From Sitta carolinensis (Eukaryota > Chordata > Aves > Passeriformes > Sittidae): a DNA stretch of 64,000 nt. The notes under the pieces are model-generated. The model made no database searches, was not told the origin of the DNA, and worked only from the letters and a program-made list of their open reading frames with translations. Numbering within the stretch: the stretch's first letter is position 1; every line of letters starts with the position of its first letter. The stretch lies in the NCBI GenBank assembly GCA_032173965.1, contig JAVUNC010000004.1:58837501-58901500 (forward strand). The letters are read 5' to 3'. Positions 29,678 to 43,335 of this stretch are shown here, in pieces. A program made the position numbers and the translations under genes.

Positions 29678-32600
29678 CTGCAAAGGAAAATAAAAAAATG
29701 GGTATAAGAACGTGAATGTAGCAGCAGGTAACAGAAAAGTTATGTTCAGCTGTCAGGAAGGCTCTCAACCAACTCAAGAAATAATGGTATTAGAGTAAGG
29801 GCAATTAGGGTAATTTCTAGGGTAATAATGCCTATGAGAAAGACATAATTCCAAACTCACAAGTTGTTAAGAATCAGGTAATGATCCAAACAGATGTGAG
29901 CCTTTATCCCCACTAACAAAGTGCTGCTTTAATGCTCTGAATATATCACAGACTTTGAAAAACTGTCAGTGCTCTATGTTTGAATGAAACAACTCTGATA
30001 GCACCTACACCCATTTACCCCTCCCTGAATGCTACACACAGTGAATTATGCTTCTACCTGGCAACTCACAGGGCAAATTCTCTTTGGTGTGCTGACTCAT
30101 CACCAGGCTTTGGTAATTATTGAAAACAGAGTTTTTTTAAAAATGAGCAATTAAAAGAAACATAGAAACATTTCAGGAGCCCCAACAGGAGGACCCTGGA
30201 AAACAGACTGAAGCAAAAACCCTTGGGTCATCCAATGTCTTGTCCCTAGGTTTCACAGATTTCAGCAGAAAGTTTCCTTGTAATGCCTCACTACAAAGAC
30301 TTTATTATCTCCACCTTAATTATTCTGATGGCTCCCAAGCTGCAGGACCATCTTCCAAACAGAGAGTATACAAAAGAAAAAGCGAGTAAACAGCTGAGAA
30401 TAGCATAAAATAAGATGAAAATTGAATCAAAGGCATTACTCAGAATAAAACAACTTAAAAATGAACAGACAGAAACTAAAAATGTGCCAGGCATATGCAG
30501 GGGCATTTTAGGAGAAGGCCATTTTTAGCAACAGACTGTGCCACTCGCTTCTTGTCCTTCAGTCCACATGGCTTCAGTGATCTCTAAAGGAAAATCTTAC
30601 AGCTATTGCTGTTTTCAGGGTGCTGATTTATCCCTCAAGATTCACTTTGGATAACACTTGGTTTTATATTACTGGGGGTCGTGATGTTGGTTCTTCTCAA
30701 CTGCAGTCCTTCCTATTCCCATTGAACTGGCTGGGCATTTTTTCTTTTAAAGTTAAACATTTACTTTTCTAAATCATCTGCAGTCAGCAAATACATTCTG
30801 AACAAAAGGAACAAGTCCTTCTGCTCACTCATGCTGCTGCAAAAAGACTTCTGCAATATGTCAGTGTGCTAAAGAGGCTGCTTCTTATCTTTTCCATGGT
30901 TTATAAAGTACAGCATCCTCCTACACCTCTCTTCTTTCTAAATATTTAGGTTATGAGAAAGGTTTATGATATGCTGCAAATATTTGCTTTCACTGTGTTT
31001 CTGGCCCATTCTTCACTACTGTGTGATTATAAAAAGCATACTGTAACTTGACAAAAACTAAATATAACTTCCAACATTGGTACATTTCTGGGGGAGGAAA
31101 AGGAGAACTGTTGTATATTTAACAAGCTGCAGGAAACAGAAAAAAAAATGGAAGTGTAAGGCATAATACACGGCAGTAGTATTTCCTGAAAGCTGTTGGC
31201 ACATACCATGAGGCTCGTAATAACTAGTTTCCTGCCTACTTTCTTGGGATGAAGCAGCTGTTTGTTTCATTAGCCAGCTTCTGCACTGGACTGGCTCAAC
31301 TCTGCTGTAGACATCACCCATCAGGACTGTGCACAGAAATGCTTTGAGACATAAATTGATTTTTATCAGCTATCCCAGAAAGACTGTAAGAAGAAAAAAA
31401 AAAAAAGTTGCTTCAGTTCTATTCAGCAACTTTTAGATAGAGTCAACCCACAAGGGACTGAAGGTCCCTGCTCCAGGTACCTTCTGAGGCAAACTCATGA
31501 CCTTCCTCAGTGTCCTAAAAGGGTTACAAAGCAGCAAGCCTGAGAAAACACCCTCATTGAACACTCTTCTTCCATGCTACATATTCTGATATCTTCTATG
31601 CACTTGTGGGAAACTGTAAGGAGCACAGTAACACTCAGCACAGAAAAAGATGGAGCCAAAGTCAGAAAAGCCCAGAAGGCTCCCAGATGACACACTTGAC
31701 CAGGAAAGTATTTAGCTCCTGCAGACTTTCAGACTGCTACCTGAAACTCCTTTCCTATTTCTCATCCTCTAAGGGATTAATAAGGGTCAGGTAATTTCAA
31801 ATGGAAAGGAATGTGTCAGATTCTTTATATCGGGTGAATAAAGGAAGTGGCAGTAAAGCAACTAAATGGAATTTCAGCAAACTGCTGGAAAACAAGGGTG
31901 ACTGCAGGCTGTGTAGAGCTAGGTATGAGTTACATAGCAATTTGTCTCCATCTTCAATTAATGTTAACTACAGTTAAAAAATAAGACTGTCCTAATGTGC
32001 ATTTGTGCAGAACAGTGTTGCTGTTGACAAAGGATACATCTGCCAATAAACCCCTATACACTGAGGCCAGACTATCTATTACCCATCTGGAATTTTAACT
32101 TCTGTGTCCCGAGTACCCCTGAGCCAAGTTCAGAAAGAAAAAAGCCCATGTTTTGCAGGCCTGAAGCTGCCACTGAATGCACTAGATTGCTGCTGTAAAT
32201 CTGAAAAGGGGAGAGGTAATGGAGGAACTGAAAACTTCTGATTTAGGGGAACTAAAACACAATTCTGAGGCTTGATGCCATTTATCTGGAATTTCCCTCT
32301 AACAGGAGGTATCACAGACAAGAACAACCTCCCAGATGTTCAACATGACTATTCTTCACCTTCTCAATTTTCAGTTTCCGCTCTCCTGTCAGCCAACTTG
32401 CCACAGGCTGGAGACATTAAGATATTGAGAGTTCCCATCTTGGCCATCAGTACAGGAGCCTGTCTGAAATCTCAGCTTTAATGTTCTTTAAGCCTACGTA
32501 AGTGAAATTATCCAGAACTTTCAAAAAGCAACTGTGAAAAATAAAGTTGATTTTTTCCCAGTGGTAAAGATATAGAAATTGGAAATGTTTGGCAGAAAGA

Positions 32601-35600
32601 GCATTTTGCATTAAAAACCACCTCCAACAGAACATATCTGACTGAATTTATCTGAAATGTAAATATTTGTCTCCCATTCTGTAACTGAGATCTCACAGAC
32701 CCCCAGTTGTGTATTAATTCTAGGGAAAAAAACCTCTGCTTCTTCCTCCTGTTCTTGCTACCCTTATGAGCATCTTGTAGCTTTGCCAGCACCTCTGTTT
32801 CTGATTCTGCTAAAATTTCTGATGGCCATGACAATAAATACATACACTCAAAGCTCAGAAGAGCAGAGGAAAAAAAGTCATAAATTATTTTTGCCCTTAC
32901 CTACCTACCCACCCCCCAGCCCTTCTCCATAGTGGTAGTAGACTTTTTGAAGGGAATATGAATCACCTCAGGGAAATAACATTTCCCACATAATTATGGA
33001 ACAGAAAATACAGGAAAAAATTCATTTAGGTGAACATAACTCAGGCAGACTCCTCACTGGCAAATGCAGACCTAAGGGAAGAAAGATTGAAAGAAAGTAA
33101 TAGGAAAACTATGTTACCACAAACAATTAGATGCTGTTGTTTGACAGTATAGTGGACTTAGCACTGAGGGTGGAATTTTAATAAACTGACTGAACTGGAA
33201 ACAACATAAATAAGTATCTCTTTTTCAGAGGGTTCAGGAAACCATAGCACCATAGTTTTCACTGTGATTTCTAAAGCTTTTTTGATAAGAAATAAAATAA
33301 TTATTCAAGTTGTTTCTCTACACAGTTGTTCTCACCATAGGCACATTTCTCAGCTAGTCTCAGCCATGAATAGTCTAGCTATTTTCTATAACTTTTGCAG
33401 AAGGAACAAAGGGGCCAGAGCACACCAGAGGATCTGTTCTGGCTATTACTGGCACAGGCAGACTCCAGAGAGGAAGAGGATGTCAGTAGTGAGAACAGAG
33501 GAATTGAATGAATCCAGCTCCTATTTAACCATCTCCTTCCCACAAAACCAACACAGATAAAATCCAAGAGGTATTTGAAAAGCTGTCCACTTTTGAAAAT
33601 AACAGCACACAGCAGATCTTCTGCAGCTACTGTGAGCTAAGGTAAAATAAAACAGAAGTGGAAAAATAACAATATCTTGCCAAGATGCATTAACTTCATA
33701 TGATCATGAAATTCTCAGAAAATGCAAGGAAGATGGCTCTTACTGCTGTAGTAGTAGATCCCTAAATAAATAGAAACACACATTCCTATTTTCTTATATA
33801 ACCTCTCAGTTCCTGTGGCTTCCTTTAGCTGTTACACTGTTTTTCATCATAATGGTGGTGCATCAGAGTCATATACTTTTTCTTCCAGTGGTTGCCAGAA
33901 GAAATATGAAGGCTGGAGTTTGGCTGGAGAGCGTGTCTAGCCATCCTGGAGGGGGCAAGGCCAGCTTCTGGAGACAGTGCACGTAGTCAGACAGCTGCTT
34001 GTATTCTCAGCTGTTTCTTGTTTACCTTTCAGTTTCTTTGTGTCACAGGCAGCTTAGAATCCTTTGTCGCTGTGCATGTAGCAAGCTGCATCACCAAAGT
34101 CTTAAATATTCCCAAAAAGTAAATGGATGCACAATGTTGGTCTCCTTTCAAAAGAGAAAACTGATAAATTCCCCTTCTTTGTATCACTCTCTGATAATGT
34201 AACATCACCCCATAATGTAACTGGTGCAGGGAATTAGTGCTGACAATGTTCATAAAGCCACTAAGAGTGGTTGGAAAGATTTTTTTTTTAAATATTATAT
34301 GTTATGGCTCTTTGCACCAGACACTCACAGTTTATTAGCAGAGTTCATTAAATAATTTATGTTGAAAAAAAATAATCCATCATCATTTAGTTGAATCTGT
34401 AGCTTTTCTTAGGGAGAGTCATCTATTTATTTCTGAAAAAATGTTTCTTTCATTGTTTAACTGATCACTAAGCTTTCTTCAATGTTTTTGTACTTTTTCA
34501 TGGTAAGCTCTTCCTATAAAATCGTGGCTGCTTTTTCTTCCTCCTAGGTACCAACTTTTCTCACACCAGTCTCCATTTCCAGACTTGGTCCAGCTCTTCA
34601 GTTCTAGAAATTTTCACCTCAGTTCTAGGCTCTTATCAGCTACAACTAAAAATTCTACTTGTGGTTTTACCTTGAAGAATGTGGCCAGAAAACAGTGTGT
34701 CAGGGGGTTTTTTTATCCTCACCAGGAGAAAGAGAAAACACAGACACAACTATAGGTTCTGTGGGGGACTGGGTTCAAAGACTATCAAAGAACATAGCTG
34801 CTCTGATGACAGCAGGGCCATCTTTACACACAGGGAAGATGTCCTTTCAGGACATATGTTGACAAAAGACAGACTTGTCTTCTCCTGGATGCACTGTAAA
34901 GCAAATAATACAGACAACACTTAGATATGCCTTCTTGTTTTGCATCAGATGGCAAGGGTGTTCTTACCAGTTATTGCAAATCAGGAGAATTTGCAGGTAG
35001 ATTTTACCAAACAACTTGAATTCATCTCACAGTATTCGTGCACAGGCTTATCAACTAGCTGGAGAGGGAAATTCTAGGGGGATAAGCCACAGAACCAGAA
35101 TTGCATATTTTTTGATAACTTTAATTTGGAACCGAATTGTTATTTTACATTAATCCTTCTTTTCCTAACTCATTCTCAAATTGAAGTAGCTTAATCTCCT
35201 TGCAAAATATTTCTTGATGTTTTTAGTGACTGCTGCAGGGGAAGGTCTCACACAGCAGCACTCTCCAACCCAGCCCACGAAATGCAGACTGATACAGGAA
35301 TGACAAACCTGTGTGTGGTGTGTGTTTACCACATTACCCAGCAATAGGTTATGATGCAGACAAGAACTAGTGAGGTTATACAGTTTCCACAGTGACTGTC
35401 TTGGTGAAATTATCAAGTTCTGGAATTCTGTCAGCAATCACCACTGTGTTTAGGATAGAAGTGTTCTGTGTTCTGCCATCGGGGTTGCCCATCAACTAAG
35501 CAGTGAGCAACAGAAGAATTCATTTCCTCAGGAATAATCTTATCCAAATTAAACCATCTTGCACACTGCAGAAGTATACCAAAATATGCCTTGATTTACG

Positions 35601-37325
35601 TGTTATTATTTACATTATTTAATCCCATTTTATTGCTTAGTATGATTGAGCCTATCAAAGTGTACTTTAAGTGATTATGAATGTGTCATGCTAATTCTAT
35701 GACATCCATAAAAGTATTTGCCACCCTTTCATTACAATGGAAAGCAGTAACCTACACATTATTGCAGGGTTTGTGGCACCACCAGAGGAATATATTCTAA
35801 GCGAAAGTTTAGATTTCTGAAGAGCAACCACTGAATCTTTGTCAACAGGATCTATAAGCCACTATGCCATTTATGACCTACATTCCAACAATCCACTTGA
35901 ATATCCCTAGTAATGTTTTCCAAAGACATTATTTTATCAAATTTAACCCAGAAGTTCAAATCACAGAAAACAATATATTTAATATGTCTTTGTGACATTT
36001 TTATTAGGGACTCCATTTCTGCCAGCCCCAGCCTTTTCACAAATTGCAAAGCCTGAATTAGGGGAATTAGATTCCACAGTAACTCAAAGCACAGCACCCT
36101 TTTCTAATACGTAGAAACAGCACATATGCTCACTCTGGATTTTAATTCTATCTGATCTTCATTGCTGCAGAATTTTCTAGCAGAGAAGCCTACAAAATGG
36201 ATAAGGTAAGTGAGCATAAATAATTTTCACTTTTGATGAAAACTGTACTTTTCTTAATGCCCTTTTTTGTGTGTGTGAAATCAGAAAAGATATGATGACG
36301 TAAAGGGGTGCCAGCTTTCAAAGTGTTTATATTTGTAAAACATAGGGGGCCTGACAAGGTAATTAATGTCCTCATAGTGTCATCTTTCAGTGTCAAGATC
36401 ACCTGCAGAGGAACACCCTGAGTTCCCAACAACTCCAGTGATTTCTTTCCACCACTGCACTACTACGAGCCTAAGCTCTTAGAGGCACCTTTCTTTTGGA
36501 TTGTGCTGAGACAACCCTTCTCTTTCAGCAACAAAGTACTCCAAATGTTTGCAAGGATATGGAATCATGGGAAGAACCGAGGCACAGGAATGTTGTTGTT
36601 CCCTTATGTATTAACCCTCTACACAGAATAATTGTACGCCAGGAACAACTCCTAGGCTTCAGCTGCTTTTAATTCAGAAAGAAGAAGCTTTGCTCAAAGG
36701 CAGGAGATATTTCCTTGCTACACAGGAGAGTTACGAACAGTAATAATGACCAAATTCTGGAACCATGCCACCTTTTTCAATTGGCAGTACATTTCAGTAG
36801 GAGGATACTGTGCAGATAACTATTTGCTCAAATGAAATCCAGTCTTAATAGACTTTCTGATTTGGGATTTCAATTGTTTTCTCTTGTTTACAATGAAGCT
36901 TAATAGGGAGTATGTGCTTTGAGTAAATGCAGCAGCACATATTTGTAAAAATGAACTGACTTAACTCCATGTTCACTATTCCCTACATATTACAGTTTTG
37001 TTACAGCATCCATTCTGTGACACACCTTGTTAATATTTTGAATCAATCCTTACTAATAAAAGATATCTACATTGAAATGCTATTAATAAAATTATATCTG
37101 TGCTATATTTACATACAGAGGTTATGATCTAATGCAAAGGTTCCTACCAACCAGATACTAGGTTATATATTTAATGCGTAATAAATTAAATATTATAAAT
37201 TACGTGCCACTGGAAAACTCTTCAGTGAAGAATGTAAAGGAAGGAAGGGGAAAGGAAGTTAAGGAAACCTGTAAGTGTTATATTGCATAGCTCTGCAGCA
37301 AAAATCTCCTTTCTTATTAGCTCAC
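29678..37325 (-). other. IPCEF1: IPCEF1 intron
   Basis: About 7.6 kb between the exons ending SLAK and starting DQEK. It is A/T-rich, with short A and T runs, and I see no recognisable exon, repeat family or RNA gene. Open frames here are short and featureless. Confidence 0.75.
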
Positions 37326-37689
37326 CTTTGGCTAGTGATCCTGTTGCATCTGGCACAGCTAGACAATGGGTATCTACACTTAAGTAAGAGGTTTGGGATC
37401 CACCGTTGGGTTCGGAAAGCCGGACTTCCTGGCTTTCTGCTGCATCTCCACAGACCCCCTCGGGGGGCTCCTCAGAATGGATCTGCACACAGAACGTTAA
37501 AGGCTGATCACCCTCTTCCGTGGCAGAGCTGTTAACCAGGTCAAGCCAGGACTGCCTCTCGGAATAAACCACTTTGGACGTCAAGGAAGACGATGATTCT
37601 TGGGAGTTGAAAGTGCTTTCAGGAGAGGAGAGAGAACAAGATGCTTCACTTGACAGAGTTGAGGTGAATGATGACTTCTGCTGATCCTG
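37326..37689 (-). CDS. IPCEF1: IPCEF1, Ser-rich linker exon
   Basis: The longest IPCEF1 exon in the window, about 121 codons. It starts QDQQKSSF or DQQKSSF, depending on which of two adjacent acceptor AGs is used, and continues through serine-rich sequence (LSSEASCSLSSPESTFNSQE). Next come VVYSERQSWLDLVNS and EEGDQPLTFCVQIHS, and the exon ends near AVPDATGSLAK. Human IPCEF1 has the corresponding SKERQSLPDTVNSL, EDEGQPITFAVQVHS and LTVPDKPAGSK. The rest diverges, as expected for a disordered linker between the PH domain and the C-terminal cytohesin-binding half. The donor is AAAG|GTGAGC at 37325 and the exon ends in phase 1. The frame runs past the donor for some codons, but those are intronic. 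Confidence 0.93.
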
Positions 37690-38775
37690 CTTTCCAGACA
37701 CAAAAGCAGAGGAGGGGGAGGAGGGAAAAAGAAAAATTATTTACAAATTACTCCAGTTTCTAGATTCTACATTATATATAGATATGCAGCTGAAATGCTA
37801 AATGACCAGAAATTGATGTAATCTGGTTGCTTATTCATCCAAACAAGCCTGTGGTGAGGCACTCAATCTCCTACGGAGCAGTAACTTCAGAAATCAAGCC
37901 ACCAGGAAGCCAAAGGCAAAAGAGCCATAAATCTGACAATGCCTAGAAACAAAGACCAAGGAAAAATAATATGCTGAATGTAGCCCTCTGTGGTAGGTCT
38001 CACAGTCACCTTCTTTGTCTTCACTTTATTGGCCTAATTAAGAGTGAAGAAGAAAAATTCCAAATTAGCCACTGAACATGAAGCTCCCAACAGTCCCACC
38101 AATGCAACAACCAGATGTATCTGGACAGAAGGGATCCCAAGCACTGAAGTAAAGAAGTATTTTTCCTAGTCCATTCAAGGGATAATCGTTCACCAGGGCA
38201 AGAAGGCTTAGCAGAAACTATCAGAAATTGTGATGAGACCATCTTGCTACTGCAGAAATTTATTCCTTCTGCACATCATCTCCTACTGGTCAATGCCAGC
38301 ACTGGAATACCAGACTTGATGGACCACGATTCTGGCAAGTTTCTGTCCTCGATATTTATGTAGAATAGATCTGTGTAAAGATTAAAACAGATGATAGCTA
38401 GACTGAAAATATTGACACTTATTGAGAAGGTGTTGTTAGGGAAACCTGGAAAAGCTAAAAACACAGTGAAGGGGCCAGCCTGGAATACCCATTTATAACC
38501 CAGTAAACCAGAAATAAGTTTTATTCAAGTAAATCAAACCAAGAGTAACAGTTTTTAAATTACAATTTTTAAACTCCGCAATTCAGTGTTGTATACTCTA
38601 ATGTATACAACCTACTTTCTTCTTATATTAAAAAGAGAAAAGCCTTCCCATGCTTCTAATACAGCTGCATCATGTAACAAATAGTCAATTCAGAGGATGA
38701 GGAGGACCTGTACCAGACTGTGAGCACTATTTGTTTATAGCAACTTCTTCACTTCTGTAAATTTTCAGAGCCATT

Positions 38776-39205
38776 CATAGAATCAGAGAATCGTCAAGGT
38801 TGAAAGAGACTCTCAAGATCATCCAGTCCAGCCATCCACCCAGCACTACCACTGCAAGCCCTAAACCACATCACCCAGCACTGAATTTGGATCCCTCTTG
38901 AACACACCCAGGGATGGTGACTTCACCATTTCCCTGGATAACCTATTCCAATCCCTGACCAACCTAATGGTGAAAAAATTTGTCTTATATCTAATCTGAA
39001 TCTGCCCTGTCCCAACTTAAGGCCACTTCCTCCAGTCCTCTCACTGTAGGCACAGCCCCCACATAGATACAACCTCTCTTCAGGGAATTGTAGAGGGCAG
39101 TGAGGACTCCCCTGAGCACCCTCTTCTTGAGACTGAACAAACCCAGCTCTCTCAGCCATTCCTCATAAGACATGCTCTCTGGTCCTTTCATGATTCCTGT
39201 AAGAC
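38776..39205 (-). mobile_element. CR1 LINE fragment, 3' end
   Basis: The segment starts with the reverse-complemented CR1 terminus (tcatagaatcagagaatcgt) and the catccagtccagccatcca stretch. On the minus strand it encodes pieces of the ORF2 C-terminus such as YEEWLRELGLFSLKKR, LYNSLKRGC and LGQGRFRLDIRQ in shifted frames. It is 5'-truncated at about 39.2 kb and is degraded. Confidence 0.93.
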
Positions 39206-41622
39206 TGTGCCAAACATTGCAGGACCCAGACATTTATATTCCCCTATGAAATGTACAGCACTGTGTTGTTTCAGGTGTGTTTTTCTTTCTAAAATAGAAA
39301 CCTTTACATATGCATCCTCATGCAAAGGACAAGAAGATGCTGTAGTAAACTGTAAGTGCTAAAAATGCCCTTGGGAACACAGGTGGTATAAAGTATTTCA
39401 TCCAAGAGCTCCTATCACAAAGACAAATTGTTGGAGCGTTTATAAATCAAGCAGAACAACCAAACAGTAACAGCTCTTGCCCACATGTTGTAGATGGTCT
39501 AATTTCAGTTGTTCAAAGCTGGAAAAGGAAGATATTAGATCTCACTTCTATTTTTCTGAAATTTGCCATATTAAATTAAAAATATATAAAAAAAAAGAAA
39601 AAAGTATTATTGAAATGAAGACTGTGCCTCACTAAGGGGAATATATTTTTGTTTTCATTTTCATTGTGTGATAATTAAAAAATACGAGTGAGAATATATA
39701 TGACTGCCAGAAGGTGCTTCTTTTTCTCTGAATACATGTTGCATTTTGTTTTTTCTTTGGCATGACAAATGTTTACCTAACTTATTTGAGTACTCCTTTG
39801 GAAGTTCTGCAGTCATCCATATGATAATAAATTTCTATTTGGGGATGTTTTAAAAAGCAGATCATAAGGATTTCACTGGAGATTAATGAGTCTCTAGATA
39901 TTTTTTAGAGAAAAATTATGACCATGAAACTCTTCAACTGCTCTTTTGGCCGCTGCTGCAATCTATTGTCTCAACATATCTGCTGATTCTTTGACTGTAT
40001 ATCTATGCACGTGTGGACAAATTAATGCAGGTGGTCAGTTAAACTTTTGTCCTACAAATTTTATAATTTTTTTTCCTCCGCAGTACCCAAACCCATGCAT
40101 ACACATGGAACCTCCTGATCACTACTTTTTTCTTCTGCAAATTTCAAAATGGTTTGAACCAGCAGAGAACAGAATAGCAAGTACAAACTTTGTGCTAGAA
40201 ATACAGCAAAATGTTTGCTGCCCTAAAATGTAACAGAGCCTACACCTGGGTTTCTATTAGTTTCCAGACTAATAGCTTTTGGTTTGGAATTGATGTCAAG
40301 AAATTTGGAGGCCTTTCTGTTTAAAATAATTTAAAGAAATTAACTCCAGTCAATGCCTGTGGCATTCTTGACATTGAGCTGAGTTGACAGGGTAAGTGTC
40401 AGTTCCAGTAGAAATTTGAGAAAATTGAAGTAGGCCAAGTGCTGCATCCACAGAATATGACCCCAAATACAGCATATTTTTGAGACTTCACAGCTTGGTT
40501 CAAGAACTCTGCAACAAATAAACAGGCAGAGGGCTGTGTTTAACCAGCTTTCTCTGAGACAACCACTGGCTCCAAACCTAGAACTGAGTTTTTAATAGAA
40601 GCTGCACTTTCCTAATCCTTCCAGAGTTTTTCTTGTTTCAACAGTTGTCCAGAAGTGAAAGGGGTATTAAATAAGGTATTTAAAAGAAGACTCTGACTTG
40701 CAGTGAAAGAGAACTGTTCCTACTTACTATGTAAGCAGGCTGAGCACGGAGCAGACCCATAGCAAACGGAGCTTATTCCAATGGCCAGTTCTGGGGTGAA
40801 AAGATGACACCTTTGCTGAGGAGTCAGTAACCTTTATCCACAAGGGAAGGGATTTTAAGGGATATAAAGAAGGGAAATCAGCTGACAAAGGTAAAGGCTG
40901 AAGGAAAGATACTCTTTCAGGGAAAGCTTGAGCAAGCAGGATCCCTCAGCATCTGCACCACCGCCTGCCTCCCACGCATTCCCCACCAAAACGTGGAGAC
41001 CAGCACTCAAGAGGAGAATATGGGAAGGACACAACCAGAGCTTGCCACTGCAGCAACAGACCAACAAGCAACAGGAAACCACAAAAACAGAGACCTAAGA
41101 ACAGCAACTGTTTAGAACTCATCATCTGGAAAAACGCAGGCATTCGCTCAGAGGTGAGCAGACGGAAAACACATCTACTGCCTCCTAAAGGCAAACCACC
41201 GAGGTACACAATTCAAGATGCTTCAATAACTGACCCACAGCCCTGAATAACTGTGGGAGACATATTGCCAAAGTTCTTCTCTTTAGTATTTATAGCCACT
41301 CAGTCACATTTAACTTCCAGCTAATACAGGCAATAAAGAATCGTGCTCTACAGCAGTGAGTGCCCCACTCCCGAGTGCCAGGCGGATTGTTCTGGGGATA
41401 AAAGCTACACCTTCCAGGAGAGGAAGTGGAGGCTGACTTATCTGACTGAAAACTGGAGGGGAGCAAGTTGAGGGACCATGTGACGTGTGCTCCCAGCTTT
41501 ATGTGAGCTAATTGGAGATTGCCAGACAGGCAACCCTGTCCATGACATCTCCTTTTACTAATGCCTGTGATTGCACAAGCTTCTCTAGCTCATCTAGAGA
41601 AGTCTAGATCTCTCATCTAGAG

Positions 41623-41647
41623 AAATCTGAAATTATATTTCAGATTT
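41623..41647. repeat. Short perfect inverted repeat
   Basis: AAATCTGAAAT, a three-base loop (TAT), then ATTTCAGATTT: 11-bp perfect arms. Just before it lies a duplicated CATCTAGAGAA (41591-41601 and 41614-41624). It would form a small hairpin. No function is evident. Confidence 0.85.
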
Positions 41648-41927
41648 GCTCCTGCTTTGCTGCTCCTGTGCCCAGCCCAACTACTGGCTGTCATTTCAGC
41701 ACACCACAGAGGACCTTGTACCACAACAGTGAGGCAGCAGACATCTCCCTTCTATGCGATGCCATGCGAATATTTAGTACAATTACTGCACACCTCTCAG
41801 TGTTAACTTTCAGGTAGCAAAGGGAGAGGCTTGAATCAGGATTCCTTGTTACCAGCCCAAACCATATCACTCATGTCTAAACACTTGACTTTCCATTTCA
41901 ATGGAAAACATTTTAAAAAATTAAAAA

Positions 41928-42088
41928 CATGTGACAAAAAACTCTCACAAGGCTGCTCTGTAGTTTCCAAAGCATGATATGAACAATCTGTTTTCTCAAA
42001 AACTGCAGCCAAAGCCCCAGTGCCTGTTGCTAGCTCCAGGAAAACTTAATTGTTAAGGGATTGCCTCTGCTACTTGCAGCAATTCTCC
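41928..42088 (+). repeat. Inverted duplication, left arm
   Basis: This segment matches the reverse complement of 43336-43504 with few differences. Shared pieces include ACTCTCACAAGGCT, TTTCCAAAGCATGATATG, GCCAAAGCCCCAGTGCC, TGTTGCTAGCTCCAGG and GGGATTGCCTCTGCTACTTG. The spacer of about 1.25 kb contains one IPCEF1 exon. The family is not recognised. Confidence 0.92.
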
Positions 42089-43084
42089 CTGACTTCTACT
42101 ACAAATTAAACTTTTCTTTTAAAGGTTGCAAAGAGAGGGAAAAAAAACCCCACCCCAAAGGTACTAGTGAAGCTACCTGTCATTGCAAATTAACAACTTT
42201 TCTTTCTTTACCTAAAAAAAAAAAATAAATAAATAAAACCAGACAAATTTTAAAAATTTGGTTTCAATCAAATTTTTTTTTTTTTAAAGTAATTAATTTT
42301 AAAATAGAAGTTTTTTGAAATCCATTTAAATCACATGTAAGAGCAATGAGATTACTTGGAAAAACAATGATGTAGAAACAAGATTAATAGGGCAAGAAGT
42401 AGATACTAATTAGGCATGCCAATTTGATTAGACTCATGAGGGTTCATAGCTTATTTTAATTTATGAAATGAAGTGAGACAGGAAAGAATATTCTGGGACA
42501 ATATAGATTTTGGAAGAATGCCTAATTTCTTTTTTCATAGTCTATTCTTCAGAGGTAGAGGAAAAAAACCAGATTTTTATCTCTGTGTGAAGAGGCCTCT
42601 TTCCCTTCACCTCTCTTCACTGCCACAAAAGCAGCTTCAAATTCAGCAGTCTTAAAAAGAGCTCACTCAAATAAACAAATATAAAGCTGTTGGATATGCT
42701 ACCAAGGTCACAAAAAGAGAGAGGTTTCAGGATGGATTTTTAAAAAAAGAGAATAGCATGAAAAAAGCAGCTTATAGCGGTGTGTTAAAAATCTTGTAAA
42801 GAAAAGAAGTGGTTTGTGTGTGAGTTAGAATGACACCTTCCTTTCTCCAGCAAGATAAATAGGATGGAGTTGATCTTTTACAGTGCAAAGCTCCCAGTGG
42901 TGCAGGCTGTGCCAGCTGTGTGCTCTGCCATCGGGTGGGCAGTCTGTGCATGAAGGTTTCACAGGAACACAGCGTGGACATTTCCAGACAAGGCTTTAGG
43001 TTATTCCTAGAGGTTCAGCACCTCAGGAGAGTTTTGCTTCAACCTGCTTGCAGCAAGAAATGAGGTAATAACTGGGACACTTAC

Positions 43085-43173
43085 CGAAGGAGGAGGTGGT
43101 GTCTGGACTGTGTAGGGTGGAGGTGGCGTGTCTGTTATTTCTGGATCATCATGTTCACTTTCACTGTAGCATT
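43085..43173 (-). CDS. IPCEF1: IPCEF1, acidic/proline-rich exon after the PH domain
   Basis: From the acceptor CTACCTCAG (AG at 43175-43174) the minus strand completes a Glu codon and reads CYSESEHDDPEITDTPPPPY then TVQTPPPPS up to the donor TCG|GTAAGT (43084). Human IPCEF1 has CYSESEQEDPEIAAETPPPP followed by HASQ, so the acidic stretch and first proline run are conserved. The second PPPP and the Tyr after the first run differ from what I recall of human. The length is 89 bp with entry phase 1 and exit phase 0, consistent with both neighbours. The exon lies between two arms of an inverted duplication. Confidence 0.95.
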
Positions 43174-43335
43174 CTGAGGTAGACATGGAAAATGAGCAAA
43201 AAAATAAAGAGTTAGACCAACAATATTATTCTTTGCAGGACTATGACAACCAAAGATCACCTGGTAGAGTGTTCTGGACTTAAGACTACACTTTAACAAG
43301 TCAGTGTCTTGTAATCCACTTGTGATAATGCTGGA

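Larger units (their letters stand above)
37690..43084 (-). other. IPCEF1: IPCEF1 intron
   Basis: Contains a CR1 fragment (38776-39205), a small perfect hairpin (41623-41647), one arm of a long inverted duplication (41928-42088) and A-rich low-complexity DNA around 42211-42290. Frames at 40855-41209 have no recognisable similarity. The segment just upstream of the 37.3-37.7 kb exon acceptor is strongly pyrimidine-rich on the minus strand, as expected. Confidence 0.75.
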
